Origin: Hyphomicrobiales bacterium
GTDB lineage: Bacteria > Pseudomonadota > Alphaproteobacteria > Rhizobiales > Methyloligellaceae
Direction of reading: 5' to 3'
Length of the DNA: 64,000 nt
Assembly (NCBI GenBank): GCA_028280515.1
Contig: JANQLP010000228.1
Coordinates: 20,074-84,073 of the forward strand
Made by a program: the position numbers and the translations under genes. The notes below the pieces were generated by a model. That model did not search any database. It worked only from the letters and a program-made list of their open reading frames with translations, and was not told the DNA's origin. Below are positions 8,724 through 17,888 of the stretch, piece by piece (position 1 is the first letter of the stretch; every line of letters starts with the position of its first letter).

Positions 8724-9619
8724 CGTGACTGCATCCCCCAACGGCGAACCGTCCGGTTCTCGATGTTGTTGAAGATGAGGTTCTCGACAATGACGCCCAC
8801 GAGAATGACCGTGAACAATCCGGCAAAGACGTGGGCGATACGCAGGTCCATCTGATTGGAGAAGACGAACCATCCAAGCCCGCCGGAGGCGCCCTCCGAC
8901 GTGTCCGAAATCGAACCGCCGAACACCAGTTCAGCGGCAATGAGGGTGCGCCACGCATAGGCCCAGCCGATCTTCATGCCCATCAGAATCTGCGGGAACG
9001 CCGCCGGTATGAGCAGCTTGGCGACATAGACGAGGCCGCGCAGGCCGTAGTTTCGGCCGACCATGCGTTGCGTTTCGCTGACGCTCATGAAACCCACATG
9101 CGCGTTCAGTGCGACCGGCCAGATCACCGAATGCAGAAGCGTGAAAATGATGGCGTCGGCACCGAGCCCGAACCACAACAGCGCGAGCGGCAGCAATGCG
9201 ATGGCGGGCAGGGGATTGAGCATCGCCGTCAGCGTGCTCAGGATATCGCTGCCGAACCGCGTCATGGTGGCGGCGGTCGTCAATATGGTCGCGATGATAA
9301 GGCCGATGATGTAACCGATCACGAGCACGGTGAGGGAATTCCACACCATGATCAGAAGCTGCTCGTTGAAAACCCCGTCGAACAGCGCCTCGGCCGTCGA
9401 GCTGAATTGCGGAAGAATGAGCTCGGAGACCTCAGCCCAGTTCGTGTAGAGCTCCCAGATCGCAAGCAGGATCACCAGGATCGTGAGCTTGCGCACGGAG
9501 CTCATGTCGGAGATGCGCTCCCACAGGGTCAGTTTGCGTGCGACGTCGCCCGTGGCGGCCTTGCCGATCTCGTCCGCTTCGAATTCCGGGCGGACATGGA
9601 TGCTTGGCGCGCTCGTCAT
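8720..9619 (-). CDS. ABC transporter permease, NitT/TauT (SsuC-like) type, first permease
   Basis: This 299-residue permease begins MTSAPSIHVRPEFEADEIG, with a cytoplasmic tail of about 45 residues, followed by about six hydrophobic segments and the conserved GMKIGWAYAWRTLIAAELVFG loop. The start ATG at 9617-9619 overlaps the ATPase stop codon by ATGA; a longer open frame to 10144 is only the shadow of the ATPase gene. It is a paralogue of the next gene and carries an extra insertion, ISDTSEGASG, before the GGLGW motif. It is predicted to form the membrane channel with the 7821-8723 product. Confidence 0.9.
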   Translation of the reverse strand: MTSAPSIHVRPEFEADEIGKAATGDVARKLTLWERISDMSSVRKLTILVILLAIWELYTNWAEVSELILPQFSSTAEALFDGVFNEQLLIMVWNSLTVLVIGYIIGLIIATILTTAATMTRFGSDILSTLTAMLNPLPAIALLPLALLWFGLGADAIIFTLLHSVIWPVALNAHVGFMSVSETQRMVGRNYGLRGLVYVAKLLIPAAFPQILMGMKIGWAYAWRTLIAAELVFGGSISDTSEGASGGLGWFVFSNQMDLRIAHVFAGLFTVILVGVIVENLIFNNIENRTVRRWGMQSR

Positions 9620-10467
9620 TGATCGAGTTCCTCGCCGAGAATCTCGTCTTCCAGAATGCGGTCGGCAAACAGCATGTCGTGAATGCGTTGCTGCACGCGT
9701 GCGAACACTTTCGTTCCGACGTTTTCGTGATTGAGTTCGTGGGCGTTCAGTTCCGCCTTCACCTGTCCCGGGTGCGGCGACAGCACGAGAATGCGGCTGC
9801 CGACGATCAGAGCTTCCTCGATAGAGTGGGTGACGAACAGCACGGTGAAATGCGTGTCTTCCCAGAGCTGCAGCAGTTCCTTCTGCATCTGCAGGCGCGT
9901 GAGCGCGTCCAGCGCAGCGAACGGCTCGTCCATCAGGAGGACATCGGGCTCCATGGCCATGCCTCGCGCGATCGCCACGCGCTGTTTCATGCCGCCGGAG
10001 AGCATATGGGGGAATGTGTCTTCGAAGCCGGTGAGCTTTACCTTGTGGATGTACTCCATGGCGATCTCGTTGGCTTCCGCGGCGTTCGTCGTCTTGCCGC
10101 CGTTGCGCAGCGCGAACGTGATGTTCTGCTTCACGGTCTTCCACGGCAGGAGCTGGTCGAACTCCTGGAACACCATGACGCGGTCGGGGCCGGGATCGGA
10201 GATCTCGCGACCCTTGAGGCGAATGTGGCCCTCAACCGGCTTCATGTAGCCGGCAATGCCCTTGAGCAAGGTCGACTTGCCGCAGCCGGACGGCCCCAGA
10301 AGCACGAACCTGTCCGCCGGGAACACGTCGAAGCTGACGCGGTATGTGGCGGTGATCAGATGCTCCTTGGTCTTGTACTGGAGCGTGACCCCGCCGACCT
10401 CGAGAATTGGGTTTGGAGTGCCCGTGGCGGACGTGTCGTCCGCCACGGAGTCAGTTTTCGCATCCAT
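9616..10467 (-). CDS. ABC transporter ATP-binding protein, NitT/TauT (TauB/SsuB) type
   Basis: This is an ABC ATPase of 283 residues with Walker A GPSGCGKST, signature LSGGMKQR, Walker B VLLMDEP, D-loop ALDALT and the H-loop histidine in FVTHSIEEA. The VFQEFDQLLPWKTV Q-loop is typical of the nitrate/sulfonate/taurine importers. The ATG at 10467 is preferred over a TTG one codon earlier that abuts the stop of the binding-protein gene. It energises the two permeases encoded directly downstream. The C-terminal extension after residue 240 is of ordinary length for this family. Confidence 0.93.
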   Translation of the reverse strand: MDAKTDSVADDTSATGTPNPILEVGGVTLQYKTKEHLITATYRVSFDVFPADRFVLLGPSGCGKSTLLKGIAGYMKPVEGHIRLKGREISDPGPDRVMVFQEFDQLLPWKTVKQNITFALRNGGKTTNAAEANEIAMEYIHKVKLTGFEDTFPHMLSGGMKQRVAIARGMAMEPDVLLMDEPFAALDALTRLQMQKELLQLWEDTHFTVLFVTHSIEEALIVGSRILVLSPHPGQVKAELNAHELNHENVGTKVFARVQQRIHDMLFADRILEDEILGEELDQ

Positions 10468-10470
10468 CAA

Positions 10471-11511
10471 TCAGCTGCCATTCTGATCGTAGTTGTTGTC
10501 CCAGTAGTAGTCCTTCCAACTCGCCGGCATGTTCTCGATGGCGCCGATGGAGTGCATGAACTTCGCGAACTCCATGGTGCGCTCGGGCGTCAGCGAGTAG
10601 AGCATCTCTTTCTCGTCACCGACCATCTTCTCGATGTCTTCGAGCTTGAGTTTGGACTTGGTGAAGCGGTGGAAGAGGGCGGCTGCCTCTTTCTTGTTGT
10701 CGTTGATCCAATTGATGGCTTCCCGGTAGGACGTCCAGACGCACTCGTACATCTTCGGGTTCGCCTTCATCCATTCTTCCTTGTTGTACATGGCGACGGT
10801 CGAGTGGCGCCCGCCAAGCACGTCATAGGAGGTCAGGACGTTGTGGATCTTGTCGCTCTGCAATTCGGCGAACGAAGTCGGCAGCGTGGCGAAGTGGCTC
10901 TTCACCGCCTGTCCGCCGGCAAGAAGCGCCGCCATGGCGGACGGATGCTTCATTGATACGGTCATCGGATCGAGCTTGAAGGCGTTATCCGCGCCCCACT
11001 TCTTCTTCGCGGCCATCTGCAGGACCACGGCCTGAATGGAGACTTTCACCGATGGCGTTGCGATCTTGTGGTCCGTCAACCCGACATAGTCTTCGAGCTT
11101 TTTGACCCGGTCGTCGTTGGTGTTGAGCTTCAGCGGCATCGCCGACAGGGTCGTCATGGCCCTGACATTGAGACGGCCCTTGGTCTTGTCCCAGAGCTTG
11201 AGCAGCGGGCCAATGCCACCCGCGGCAAAGTCAACATTGCCGGACAGCAGCGCCTGGTTTACGGCTGCGCCGCCGCTGAAACGGTGCATCGTGACCTTGA
11301 CCTCACCGAGGCCCTTATCGTTCGCACACCTCTGAACCAGCTTCTTGTCGACGACAACGTGCATCGGCAGGTACAGAAGTCCGAACTGCTGTGCAAACCG
11401 GACCTCGTTGGTTTCCGCGACCGCGCCGGTGGTCGACGCAACGCTCATACCCACAATGGCGGCGCTGGCCGCCAGAACCCTTACATGGCGCTTCAGAACT
11501 GATTTTTTCAC
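10471..11511 (-). CDS. ABC transporter substrate-binding protein, NitT/TauT family
   Basis: This is a 346-residue periplasmic protein. It has a clear signal peptide (KKSVLKRHVRVLAAS, then a hydrophobic core, cleavage after GAVAE or nearby) followed by an SsuA/THI5-like binding fold (VRFAQQFGLLYLPMHVV, then FSGGAAVNQALLSGNVDFAAGG). The start is GTG at 11511 behind a strong GGGAGGAG site. It delivers substrate to the ATPase and permeases encoded after it. The family binds sulfonates, nitrate, pyrimidine precursors and aromatic acids; the operon content (TauD-like enzyme, sulfatase, ComA upstream) points to an organosulfur compound, which is an inference. Confidence 0.9.
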   Translation of the reverse strand: MKKSVLKRHVRVLAASAAIVGMSVASTTGAVAETNEVRFAQQFGLLYLPMHVVVDKKLVQRCANDKGLGEVKVTMHRFSGGAAVNQALLSGNVDFAAGGIGPLLKLWDKTKGRLNVRAMTTLSAMPLKLNTNDDRVKKLEDYVGLTDHKIATPSVKVSIQAVVLQMAAKKKWGADNAFKLDPMTVSMKHPSAMAALLAGGQAVKSHFATLPTSFAELQSDKIHNVLTSYDVLGGRHSTVAMYNKEEWMKANPKMYECVWTSYREAINWINDNKKEAAALFHRFTKSKLKLEDIEKMVGDEKEMLYSLTPERTMEFAKFMHSIGAIENMPASWKDYYWDNNYDQNGS

Positions 11512-11650
11512 TTTAGGTACTCCTCCCTTTCTACGCTAAGAGCAGTCTCGCCCAGTTCTTGGTTTTGCGGGTTCAGCACTGCACAGGTTTCAAACAAGCC
11601 GCATCAAAGCCCTTTCAATTCCATTCTCCGGTCCACGCATGACCGACCTC

Positions 11651-12472
11651 TTACTCCGCCGCCTGCGCCAACTGGCCGGGGCCGGTAACACTCAGTCCCA
11701 CACGCAATGCCTCGGTTTCGAACACGTGTTCCGGCATTACGTTCGCCAGATTGACGTCCGGACCGAACTCCTCGATCAGGAACTTCTTGAGCTGGTAGAC
11801 ATCGCAGTGATGCGTGCCGGCGATCCACGGCCCGATCAGCTCGAAAATCACGCGCGACGCATCGAGACCCTCGCGCAGTCCGGCGATCAGTTTGCCGTTG
11901 GGCTCGCCGTCGATCAGCAGTTCCGCGCCCTCGACGAGGACCACATTGGCGCCGGCGTCGAAGCACTGGTTCGCTTCTTCAATCAGGACGGCTGCGCTCG
12001 TTTCGTCGCTCTTCGACCCGACCTCGCCATGCACCTCCAGCCCGCAATCGACCGCCTTGCGTATAAGCGTCTGACGCGTTGCCGCGTCGAGTGGAACCAC
12101 ATTGTCGGAAACCTCGATCGCCTCGAAGCCGAGCCGCTTCGCTTCCTCAAAGAACGGCGTGGCGCCCGCTACGCCTTGTGTCGCATACACATATTCGAGG
12201 AACTGCCCGCCGATGAAGCCATGAACATCGTGCTCCTTGTACAGCGCGATCTTCTCCTCCAGGTACGGTTCGTCGTACAGCCGCGCCGTGCCGACGACGA
12301 ATTTCGCAAGGTCAACATGCGGTCCGAGCAGGCCGAGCCAGTCGCGCTGCTGGCCGATGGGCAGACCCCAGTCCATCATCATGGTGAGGCCCGTTGTGCG
12401 CGGTTTCGACCGGCTCCGCATGGGTGGAAGCGGGACCAGAGCAAAGGGTTCGCGTTTTTCGGATCCGGTCAT
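11651..12472 (-). CDS. comA: Phosphosulfolactate synthase (ComA family)
   Basis: This 273-residue TIM-barrel protein of the ComA family (Pfam PF02679) carries the recognisable SKPRTTGLTMMMDWG start of the barrel (K23-P24-R25), GTARLY, YLEEKIALYKEHDVHGFIGG, LGFEAIEVSDN and LEVHGEVGSK. ComA joins sulfite to phosphoenolpyruvate to give (R)-phosphosulfolactate, the first step of coenzyme M synthesis in methanogens and in Xanthobacter-type bacteria. No ComB, ComC or later coenzyme M genes are visible. It overlaps the GntR regulator gene by ATGA and lies upstream of a sulfonate-type transporter and a TauD-like dioxygenase, so it may capture sulfite released from the substrate, or act in reverse. 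The name is unrelated to the competence regulator ComA. Length and motifs are complete. Confidence 0.85.
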   Translation of the reverse strand: MTGSEKREPFALVPLPPMRSRSKPRTTGLTMMMDWGLPIGQQRDWLGLLGPHVDLAKFVVGTARLYDEPYLEEKIALYKEHDVHGFIGGQFLEYVYATQGVAGATPFFEEAKRLGFEAIEVSDNVVPLDAATRQTLIRKAVDCGLEVHGEVGSKSDETSAAVLIEEANQCFDAGANVVLVEGAELLIDGEPNGKLIAGLREGLDASRVIFELIGPWIAGTHHCDVYQLKKFLIEEFGPDVNLANVMPEHVFETEALRVGLSVTGPGQLAQAAE

Positions 12473-13287
12473 TCGAGTTTCTCCAGCAATTCGATGGGCC
12501 GGTGCCCTGCCGGCAGATACACAAGTTGATAGGAGGCCGGGGCGTTGCGGTAGGTCCGCCCGAAAATGTGCCAGACCGTGCCGTAGGAACCTTTCTCGAT
12601 GCCCATCCTGCGGCAGGCGTTCCCGGGCAGCTTCTCGGTCAGGATCTCGTGCTCGAAGCGAAGCGTCGGCATGTTGTAGGTCTTGTTCAGGAATTCGCGC
12701 AGGGTGACGCCGCTCAGTTCCTCATGGGATCGGTCGAGCAGAGACCCGTAATGCTCGATCGGCAGATAGAACCGGCAAAAGCCCTTGAACAGGTTGGACA
12801 CCGTCAAGATGCGGTCGATGCGGACAAATGATCCGGTGCCGTCGTGAAACCGTTCCCAGGGGCGCCGGGCGCCGTTTCGGGCACGCTGGACCACCTCGAT
12901 CGACTCCACCTGCAGATAGACCGGCAGAAGCGGGCCTCCCGCCTCGGCGCGAAAACGGAAATGGACCAGGTCGCGTTTCTCGACCTTTTGGTCGTTGATG
13001 ACGTCGACGGTTCCCGAGACGAACGTGCCTTTCCCCGCGCGACGGACGAGGACGCCCTGGTCGACAAGGTCGCTCATGGCCTTCTGGATGGTTCCCAGGC
13101 TGATGGGCAGGACGGCGCTCAGATTCCGCTCGCCCGGTATCTGCGATCCCGGCTTGAATTCACCGGATTCGATCGCATCGAGCACAACTTCGGAAAGTCG
13201 GAGATACTTCGGACCGCGCGCCTCACGGCCGGACGACGACTGCGAGAATCGCCGAACAATGGAAGCCACCTGTAGGCTCTCACTCAC
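12469..13287 (-). CDS. GntR-family transcriptional regulator, HutC/UTRA type
   Basis: This 272-residue protein has an N-terminal GntR winged helix (about residues 25-95: PKYLRLSEVVLDAIESGEF, then ISLGTIQKAMSDLVDQG and the wing VRRAGKGTFVSG) and a C-terminal UTRA effector domain (LREFLNKTYNMPTLRFEHEI). It is translationally coupled to comA, and the whole sulfur-themed operon lies downstream, so it probably represses or activates that set in response to a pathway metabolite. An AT-rich direct repeat 50-70 bases upstream of its start (13341-13357) could be its own operator. The family call is firm; the target is inferred. Confidence 0.9.
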   Translation of the reverse strand: MSESLQVASIVRRFSQSSSGREARGPKYLRLSEVVLDAIESGEFKPGSQIPGERNLSAVLPISLGTIQKAMSDLVDQGVLVRRAGKGTFVSGTVDVINDQKVEKRDLVHFRFRAEAGGPLLPVYLQVESIEVVQRARNGARRPWERFHDGTGSFVRIDRILTVSNLFKGFCRFYLPIEHYGSLLDRSHEELSGVTLREFLNKTYNMPTLRFEHEILTEKLPGNACRRMGIEKGSYGTVWHIFGRTYRNAPASYQLVYLPAGHRPIELLEKLE

Positions 13288-13340
13288 GCGTCCGCGCCCT
13301 CCCTGTGATCTTGCGATCAGCGCGTTGGTCTTTAAAACTA

Positions 13341-13357
13341 TATAGCTTTATAGCTTT
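13341..13357 (-). promoter_or_regulatory. AT-rich direct repeat upstream of gntR (candidate operator or -10 region)
   Basis: Two overlapping copies of TATAGCTTT (13341-13349 and 13349-13357) form an 8-base-period repeat in an otherwise GC-rich region, about 54-70 bases upstream of the GntR start. HutC-type regulators bind AT-rich TATA-containing sites, so this is a reasonable autoregulatory site or the -10 region of the promoter. No clear -35 element was found. Confidence 0.3.
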
Positions 13358-13438
13358 GAACGGTCAAACAGAACCGCATGAAAGGCCGGTTTTTTATCGG
13401 CCTGAACGCCTCCAGCCATCAAGTCCGGGACGCGATTG

Positions 13439-15046
13439 TTACATCCTGAACAGGCCGAAGCGCGTGTCCGGAATTGGCGCATTTCGCGTCACGGCAAGGC
13501 TTTGGGCGAGTATGTCCCGCGTCTTGCGTGGGTCGATGATGCCGTCGTCCCACAGTCTCGCGGAGGCGTATAAGGGATGGCCCTGCGTTTCGAACTGATT
13601 GATGATGGGTTGCTTGAACGCCGCTTCCTCGTCCTGCGACCAGGTGCCGCCGTCGCGCTCGATACCGTCGCGTTTGACGGTTGCCAGCACGCCGGCTGCC
13701 TGCGCCCCGCCCATGACGGAGATACGCGCGTTCGGCCAGGTCCAGAGAAAGCGGGGCGAATAGGCGCGTCCGCACATGCCGTAATTGCCGGCACCGAACG
13801 AACCGCCGATGATCACCGTGAGCTTGGGGACCTGCGTCGTGGCGACGGCGCTCACAAGCTTGGCGCCGTCCTTGGCGATGCCGCCCGCTTCGAACCGCTG
13901 CCCGACCATGAACCCGGCCACGTTCTGCAGAAAGATGAGCGGGATGCGGCGTTGCGAGCAGAGCTGAACGAAATGCGTGCCCTTGAGCGCACTCTCGGAA
14001 AACAGAATGCCGTTGTTGGCGATGATCCCGACGAGCATGCCCTTGATATGGGCGAACCCTGTGACGAGCGTGGTGCCGTAGCGCTTCTTGAACTCGTCGA
14101 ACCGTGACCCGTCGACGAGCCGCGCGATGATCTCCCGCACGTCGTAAGTCATCTTGCGGTCCGCGGGAACGATGCCCGGGATCTCGTCCGGACTGTAGAG
14201 CGGTTCCTCAAAACTCGACGCGTCGTCATGCGCGCGTGGCGTCCGGTTCAGATTGGCGACGGCCTGCCGGGTGAGCTGAAGCGCATGGGCATCGTCGTCG
14301 GCCCTGTGATCAGCGACGCCTGAGAGGCGGGTGTGGACGTCGCTGCCGCCGAGTTCCTCCGCGCCGACAACTTCTCCGGTGGCGGCTTTGACGAGGGGCG
14401 GTCCGGCCAGGAAGATCGTGCCCTGGTCCTTGACGATGATGGTCTCGTCCGACATGGCGGGCACATAGGCCCCGCCGGCGGTGCACGATCCGAGGACCGC
14501 GGAGATCTGAGCTATTCCCTGCGCCGACATGTTCGCCTGATTGTAGAAAATACGACCGAAGTGGTCGCGATCGGGGAACACCTCGTCCTGATTGGGCAGG
14601 TTGGCGCCGCCGGAATCGACCAGATAGATGCATGGCAGACGGTTCTGCTCGGCAATCTCCTGCGCGCGCAGATGTTTCTTGACGGTCATCGGGTAGTAGG
14701 TGCCGCCCTTTACGGTCGCGTCGTTGCAGACGATCATGACGTCGGTGTCGGCGACGCGGCCAATCCCTGTGATCAGGCCAGCGGACGGAGACGCCCCGTC
14801 ATACATCCCGTGTGCCGCGAACAGTCCGACCTCGAGAAAGGTCGCACCCGGATCAAGCAGTTTTGCGATCCGGTCCCGGGGGAGCAGCTTGCCGCGCGAG
14901 GTGTGCCGTGCCCGCGCCTTGTCGCCGCCGCCGTTGAGCGCGGTTTCCGCTGACCGGCGTACTTCGTCCAGTGCTGCCCGATGCGCTTCCGCGTTCTTTT
15001 TGAACGTTTCGGAACCGACCGTGATCGACGATGTCAGAACGGCCAT
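13439..15046 (-). CDS. mccB: Methylcrotonoyl-CoA carboxylase beta (carboxyltransferase) subunit
   Basis: This 535-residue crotonase-fold carboxyltransferase has exactly the length of MCC beta subunits. Visible features include the N-terminal [18 protein letters not shown], the [19 protein letters not shown] loop, [15 protein letters not shown] and [19 protein letters not shown]. With MccA it carboxylates 3-methylcrotonyl-CoA in leucine breakdown. It starts one base after the stop of isovaleryl-CoA dehydrogenase, the preceding enzyme. The MccA (biotin carboxylase/BCCP) gene that usually follows is absent; the next gene is the GntR regulator. Geranoyl-CoA carboxylase beta is similar but less likely beside ivd. 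Confidence 0.88.
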   Translation of the reverse strand: MAVLTSSITVGSETFKKNAEAHRAALDEVRRSAETALNGGGDKARARHTSRGKLLPRDRIAKLLDPGATFLEVGLFAAHGMYDGASPSAGLITGIGRVADTDVMIVCNDATVKGGTYYPMTVKKHLRAQEIAEQNRLPCIYLVDSGGANLPNQDEVFPDRDHFGRIFYNQANMSAQGIAQISAVLGSCTAGGAYVPAMSDETIIVKDQGTIFLAGPPLVKAATGEVVGAEELGGSDVHTRLSGVADHRADDDAHALQLTRQAVANLNRTPRAHDDASSFEEPLYSPDEIPGIVPADRKMTYDVREIIARLVDGSRFDEFKKRYGTTLVTGFAHIKGMLVGIIANNGILFSESALKGTHFVQLCSQRRIPLIFLQNVAGFMVGQRFEAGGIAKDGAKLVSAVATTQVPKLTVIIGGSFGAGNYGMCGRAYSPRFLWTWPNARISVMGGAQAAGVLATVKRDGIERDGGTWSQDEEAAFKQPIINQFETQGHPLYASARLWDDGIIDPRKTRDILAQSLAVTRNAPIPDTRFGLFRM

Positions 15047-15047
15047 T

Positions 15048-16211
15048 TTATGCGGTCTCCTCGAACAGCTCCCGGCCGATCAGCATGCGCCGGATTTCGG
15101 ATGTGCCGGCGCCGATCTCGTAGAGTTTGGCGTCGCGCAGCAACCGTCCGGTGGGATATTCGTTGATGTAGCCATTGCCGCCGAGGCACTGGATCGCCTC
15201 GAGCGCCATCTGCGTGGCTTTTTCCGCCGCCAGCAGGATGCAGCCCGCGGCATCCTTGCGCGTGGTCTCGCCACGGTCACAGGCTGCTGCGACCGCATAG
15301 ACGTAGGCGCGGCAGGAATTCAGCGTCACATACATGTCAGCGATCTTGGCCTGCATAAGCTGGAACGTGCCGATCGGCCGGCCGAACTGTTCACGCTCAT
15401 GCACATAGGGCACGACCGCATCCAGGCAGGCTGCCATGATCCCGAGCGGGCCTGCCGCCAGGACGACGCGCTCATAGTCGAGGCCCGACATCAGTACCTC
15501 GACGCCGGACCCTTCTTCGCCGAGAACGTTCTCATACGGCACTTCGCAGTCTTCGAACACGAGCTCGCAGGTGTTGGAGCCGCGCATGCCGAGCTTGTCG
15601 AGCTTCTGGGCGGTCGAGAACCCCTTCATCCCGCGCTCGATCAGGAATGTGGTGATGCCGCGGGACCCGGCGTCCGGATCGGTCTTGGCGTACACCACCA
15701 GCGTTTCCGCGTCAGGACCGTTGGTTATCCACATCTTGGAACCGTTCAGCAGGTAGACGTCGTTGCGCCTCTCGGCCCGGGTTTTCATCGACACCACGTC
15801 CGAACCCGAACCCGGCTCCGACATGGCGAGCGCGCCGACATGCTCACCGGCACACAGCTTGGGGAGGAACTTCTTCTTCTGCTCCTCCGTGCCGTGCCGG
15901 CTGATCTGGTTGACGCACAGATTGGAATGCGCGCCGTAGGACAGGCCGATCGAGGCGGATGCCCGGCTGATCTCTTCCATGGCGACGACGTGGGCGAGAT
16001 ACCCCATGCCCGATCCGCCATAGTCCGGGTCGGCGGTGACGCCGAGCAGCCCGAGCTCTCCCAGTTCCGGCCACAGGTCGCGCGCGAACGTATTGCTTGC
16101 GTCGATCTCTTCAGCCCGCGGGGCGAGCCGTTCCGCAGCCCAACGCCGGGTGGTTTCGCGAACCGCGTCGATCTCCTCTCCGAGGGCGAAATCCATTACC
16201 TTGTCGAACAT
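15048..16211 (-). CDS. ivd: Isovaleryl-CoA dehydrogenase
   Basis: This 387-residue FAD acyl-CoA dehydrogenase has the isovaleryl-CoA hallmark: the catalytic glutamate sits in helix G (E247 in [13 protein letters not shown]), while the position used by other family members is glycine (GAGTSEIRR). Substrate and FAD motifs [11 protein letters not shown] and [11 protein letters not shown] are intact. It converts isovaleryl-CoA to 3-methylcrotonyl-CoA and feeds MccB, encoded immediately downstream. The ribosome binding site is modest. It is divergent from the acyl-CoA synthetase gene, with only 60 bases shared as promoter region. Confidence 0.93.
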   Translation of the reverse strand: MFDKVMDFALGEEIDAVRETTRRWAAERLAPRAEEIDASNTFARDLWPELGELGLLGVTADPDYGGSGMGYLAHVVAMEEISRASASIGLSYGAHSNLCVNQISRHGTEEQKKKFLPKLCAGEHVGALAMSEPGSGSDVVSMKTRAERRNDVYLLNGSKMWITNGPDAETLVVYAKTDPDAGSRGITTFLIERGMKGFSTAQKLDKLGMRGSNTCELVFEDCEVPYENVLGEEGSGVEVLMSGLDYERVVLAAGPLGIMAACLDAVVPYVHEREQFGRPIGTFQLMQAKIADMYVTLNSCRAYVYAVAAACDRGETTRKDAAGCILLAAEKATQMALEAIQCLGGNGYINEYPTGRLLRDAKLYEIGAGTSEIRRMLIGRELFEETA

Positions 16212-16271
16212 GCGCCGTTCCCCGTTCCGGATGATCGCGGCATCCTAGTCGAGCCCTTGGGATAAACAAAC

Positions 16272-17888
16272 ATGCTTCCTGACGCAAAGACCTACGACGA
16301 ACTTGTTGCGCGCTTCAGCTGGGATATCCCGGAATTCTACAATATCGGCCAAGATGTCTGTGACCGTTGGGCGGAGAAGAAGCCCGACCATCTGGCGCTT
16401 ACCTTTGTTGACGAGGATGGGCTGACATCCGACTTCACGTTCGGCGCGCTACGGGCGCAATCGAACCGGCTTGCCAACCTGCTTGCTGCAAGCGGTCTCG
16501 CCTGCGGCGACAGGGTGGGACTTCTCCTGCCGCAACGGCCCGAAACAGCCGTTGCGCATATTGCCGTCTACAAGACCGGCGCCATTGCGGTGCCGCTTTT
16601 CACCCTGTTCGGTCCCGAGGCGCTCGAATACCGTCTGGCGAACTCCGGCGCCCGCATGGTCATCACCGATACGGAAGGCGCGCGAAAGCTGCGAACCATC
16701 AGATCGAGGCTCCCCGATCTGGAGACCGTGTTCACGGTCGATGGACAGTCCGACGGCACGCACGATCTGCACGCCGGGACGCACGGGCAAGCGGACGCGT
16801 TCACACCGGTTGAGACCCGTGCCGATGATCCCGCTCTCCTGATCTATACATCCGGAACGACCGGACCGCCGAAGGGGGCCTTGCATGCCCACCGGGTCCT
16901 GCTCGGTCACCTGCCGGGCGTGGAAATGAGCCATGACCTGTTCCCGCAACCGGGCGACAAAATCTGGACACCGGCCGACTGGGCGTGGATCGGCGGACTG
17001 CTCGATGTGCTGCTTCCGGCGCTGCATCACGGTGTGCCGGTTGTCGCACGGCGGTTCGAGAAGTTCACCGGGAAGGCAGCGTTCCAACTGATCCAGGATC
17101 ACGGCGTGCGCAACGCGTTTCTTCCCCCCACGGCACTCAAGATGATGCGCTCGGTTCCGGATGCGGCGGAGCGCTGGTCCCTCGACATGCGGACCGTCGC
17201 GAGCGGCGGAGAAACGCTCGGCTCCGAACTGCTCAAATGGGGACGCGACGTTCTGGGGGTGACGATCAACGAGTTTTACGGTCAGACCGAGTGCAACATG
17301 ATCGTGTCCTCGTGCGCCGCGCTCATGCCGCCACGGCCCGGCATCATGGGACGGGCTGTCCCCGGGCACGATGTCGCAATCGTTTCAGATGACGGACGCC
17401 GGCTTGGCGATGGCGAGCACGGGCATGTTGCGGTCAAACGGCCCGATCCGGTGATGTTCCTCGAATATTGGGATAACCCCGACGCCACACGGGATAAGTT
17501 TGCAGGCGACTGGTTGCTGACCGGCGATACGGGCATGCGTGACGCGGATGGTTGGATCCGTTTCGTCGGACGCGACGACGACGTCATCACGTCATCGGGG
17601 TACCGGATCGGACCCGGCGAGATCGAGGACTGCCTGATCGGTCACGCCGCGGTGAGGATGGCGGGCGTCGTCGGCAAACCCGACGCGGACCGCACGGAAA
17701 TCGTCAAGGCCTTCATTCTTCTGGAGGATGGCGTGAACCCGTCCCCCGATCTGGAGCGCGAAATCCAGAAATGGGTGAGAGACCGGCTGGCCGCGCACGA
17801 ATATCCCCGCGAGATAGAGTTCGTCGACGAGTTGCCGCTGACGGCAACCGGTAAGTTGATCCGCAACGAACTGCGTGCGCGGACCTAA
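16272..17888 (+). CDS. Acyl-CoA synthetase, short/medium-chain (AcsA/MACS-like)
   Basis: This is a 538-residue adenylate-forming enzyme. The P-loop LIYTSGTTGPPKGALH (about residue 195), the NEFYGQTECNM motif, the hinge DDDVITSSGYRIGPGEIED and the C-terminal lysine in LPLTATGKLIRNELR are all present, so both half-reactions should work. The domain order and length fit medium-chain or acetyl-type synthetases. Its position next to leucine-pathway genes suggests activation of a branched or short fatty acid (isovalerate, isobutyrate), but the acyl specificity is not readable. The start ATG has little ribosome binding sequence. Confidence 0.87.
   Translation: MLPDAKTYDELVARFSWDIPEFYNIGQDVCDRWAEKKPDHLALTFVDEDGLTSDFTFGALRAQSNRLANLLAASGLACGDRVGLLLPQRPETAVAHIAVYKTGAIAVPLFTLFGPEALEYRLANSGARMVITDTEGARKLRTIRSRLPDLETVFTVDGQSDGTHDLHAGTHGQADAFTPVETRADDPALLIYTSGTTGPPKGALHAHRVLLGHLPGVEMSHDLFPQPGDKIWTPADWAWIGGLLDVLLPALHHGVPVVARRFEKFTGKAAFQLIQDHGVRNAFLPPTALKMMRSVPDAAERWSLDMRTVASGGETLGSELLKWGRDVLGVTINEFYGQTECNMIVSSCAALMPPRPGIMGRAVPGHDVAIVSDDGRRLGDGEHGHVAVKRPDPVMFLEYWDNPDATRDKFAGDWLLTGDTGMRDADGWIRFVGRDDDVITSSGYRIGPGEIEDCLIGHAAVRMAGVVGKPDADRTEIVKAFILLEDGVNPSPDLEREIQKWVRDRLAAHEYPREIEFVDELPLTATGKLIRNELRART

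Noticed and set aside
8724..8873. N-terminal extension of the second ABC permease
   Set aside because: The region is out-of-frame sequence of the preceding permease; the real start overlaps its stop codon by ATGA.
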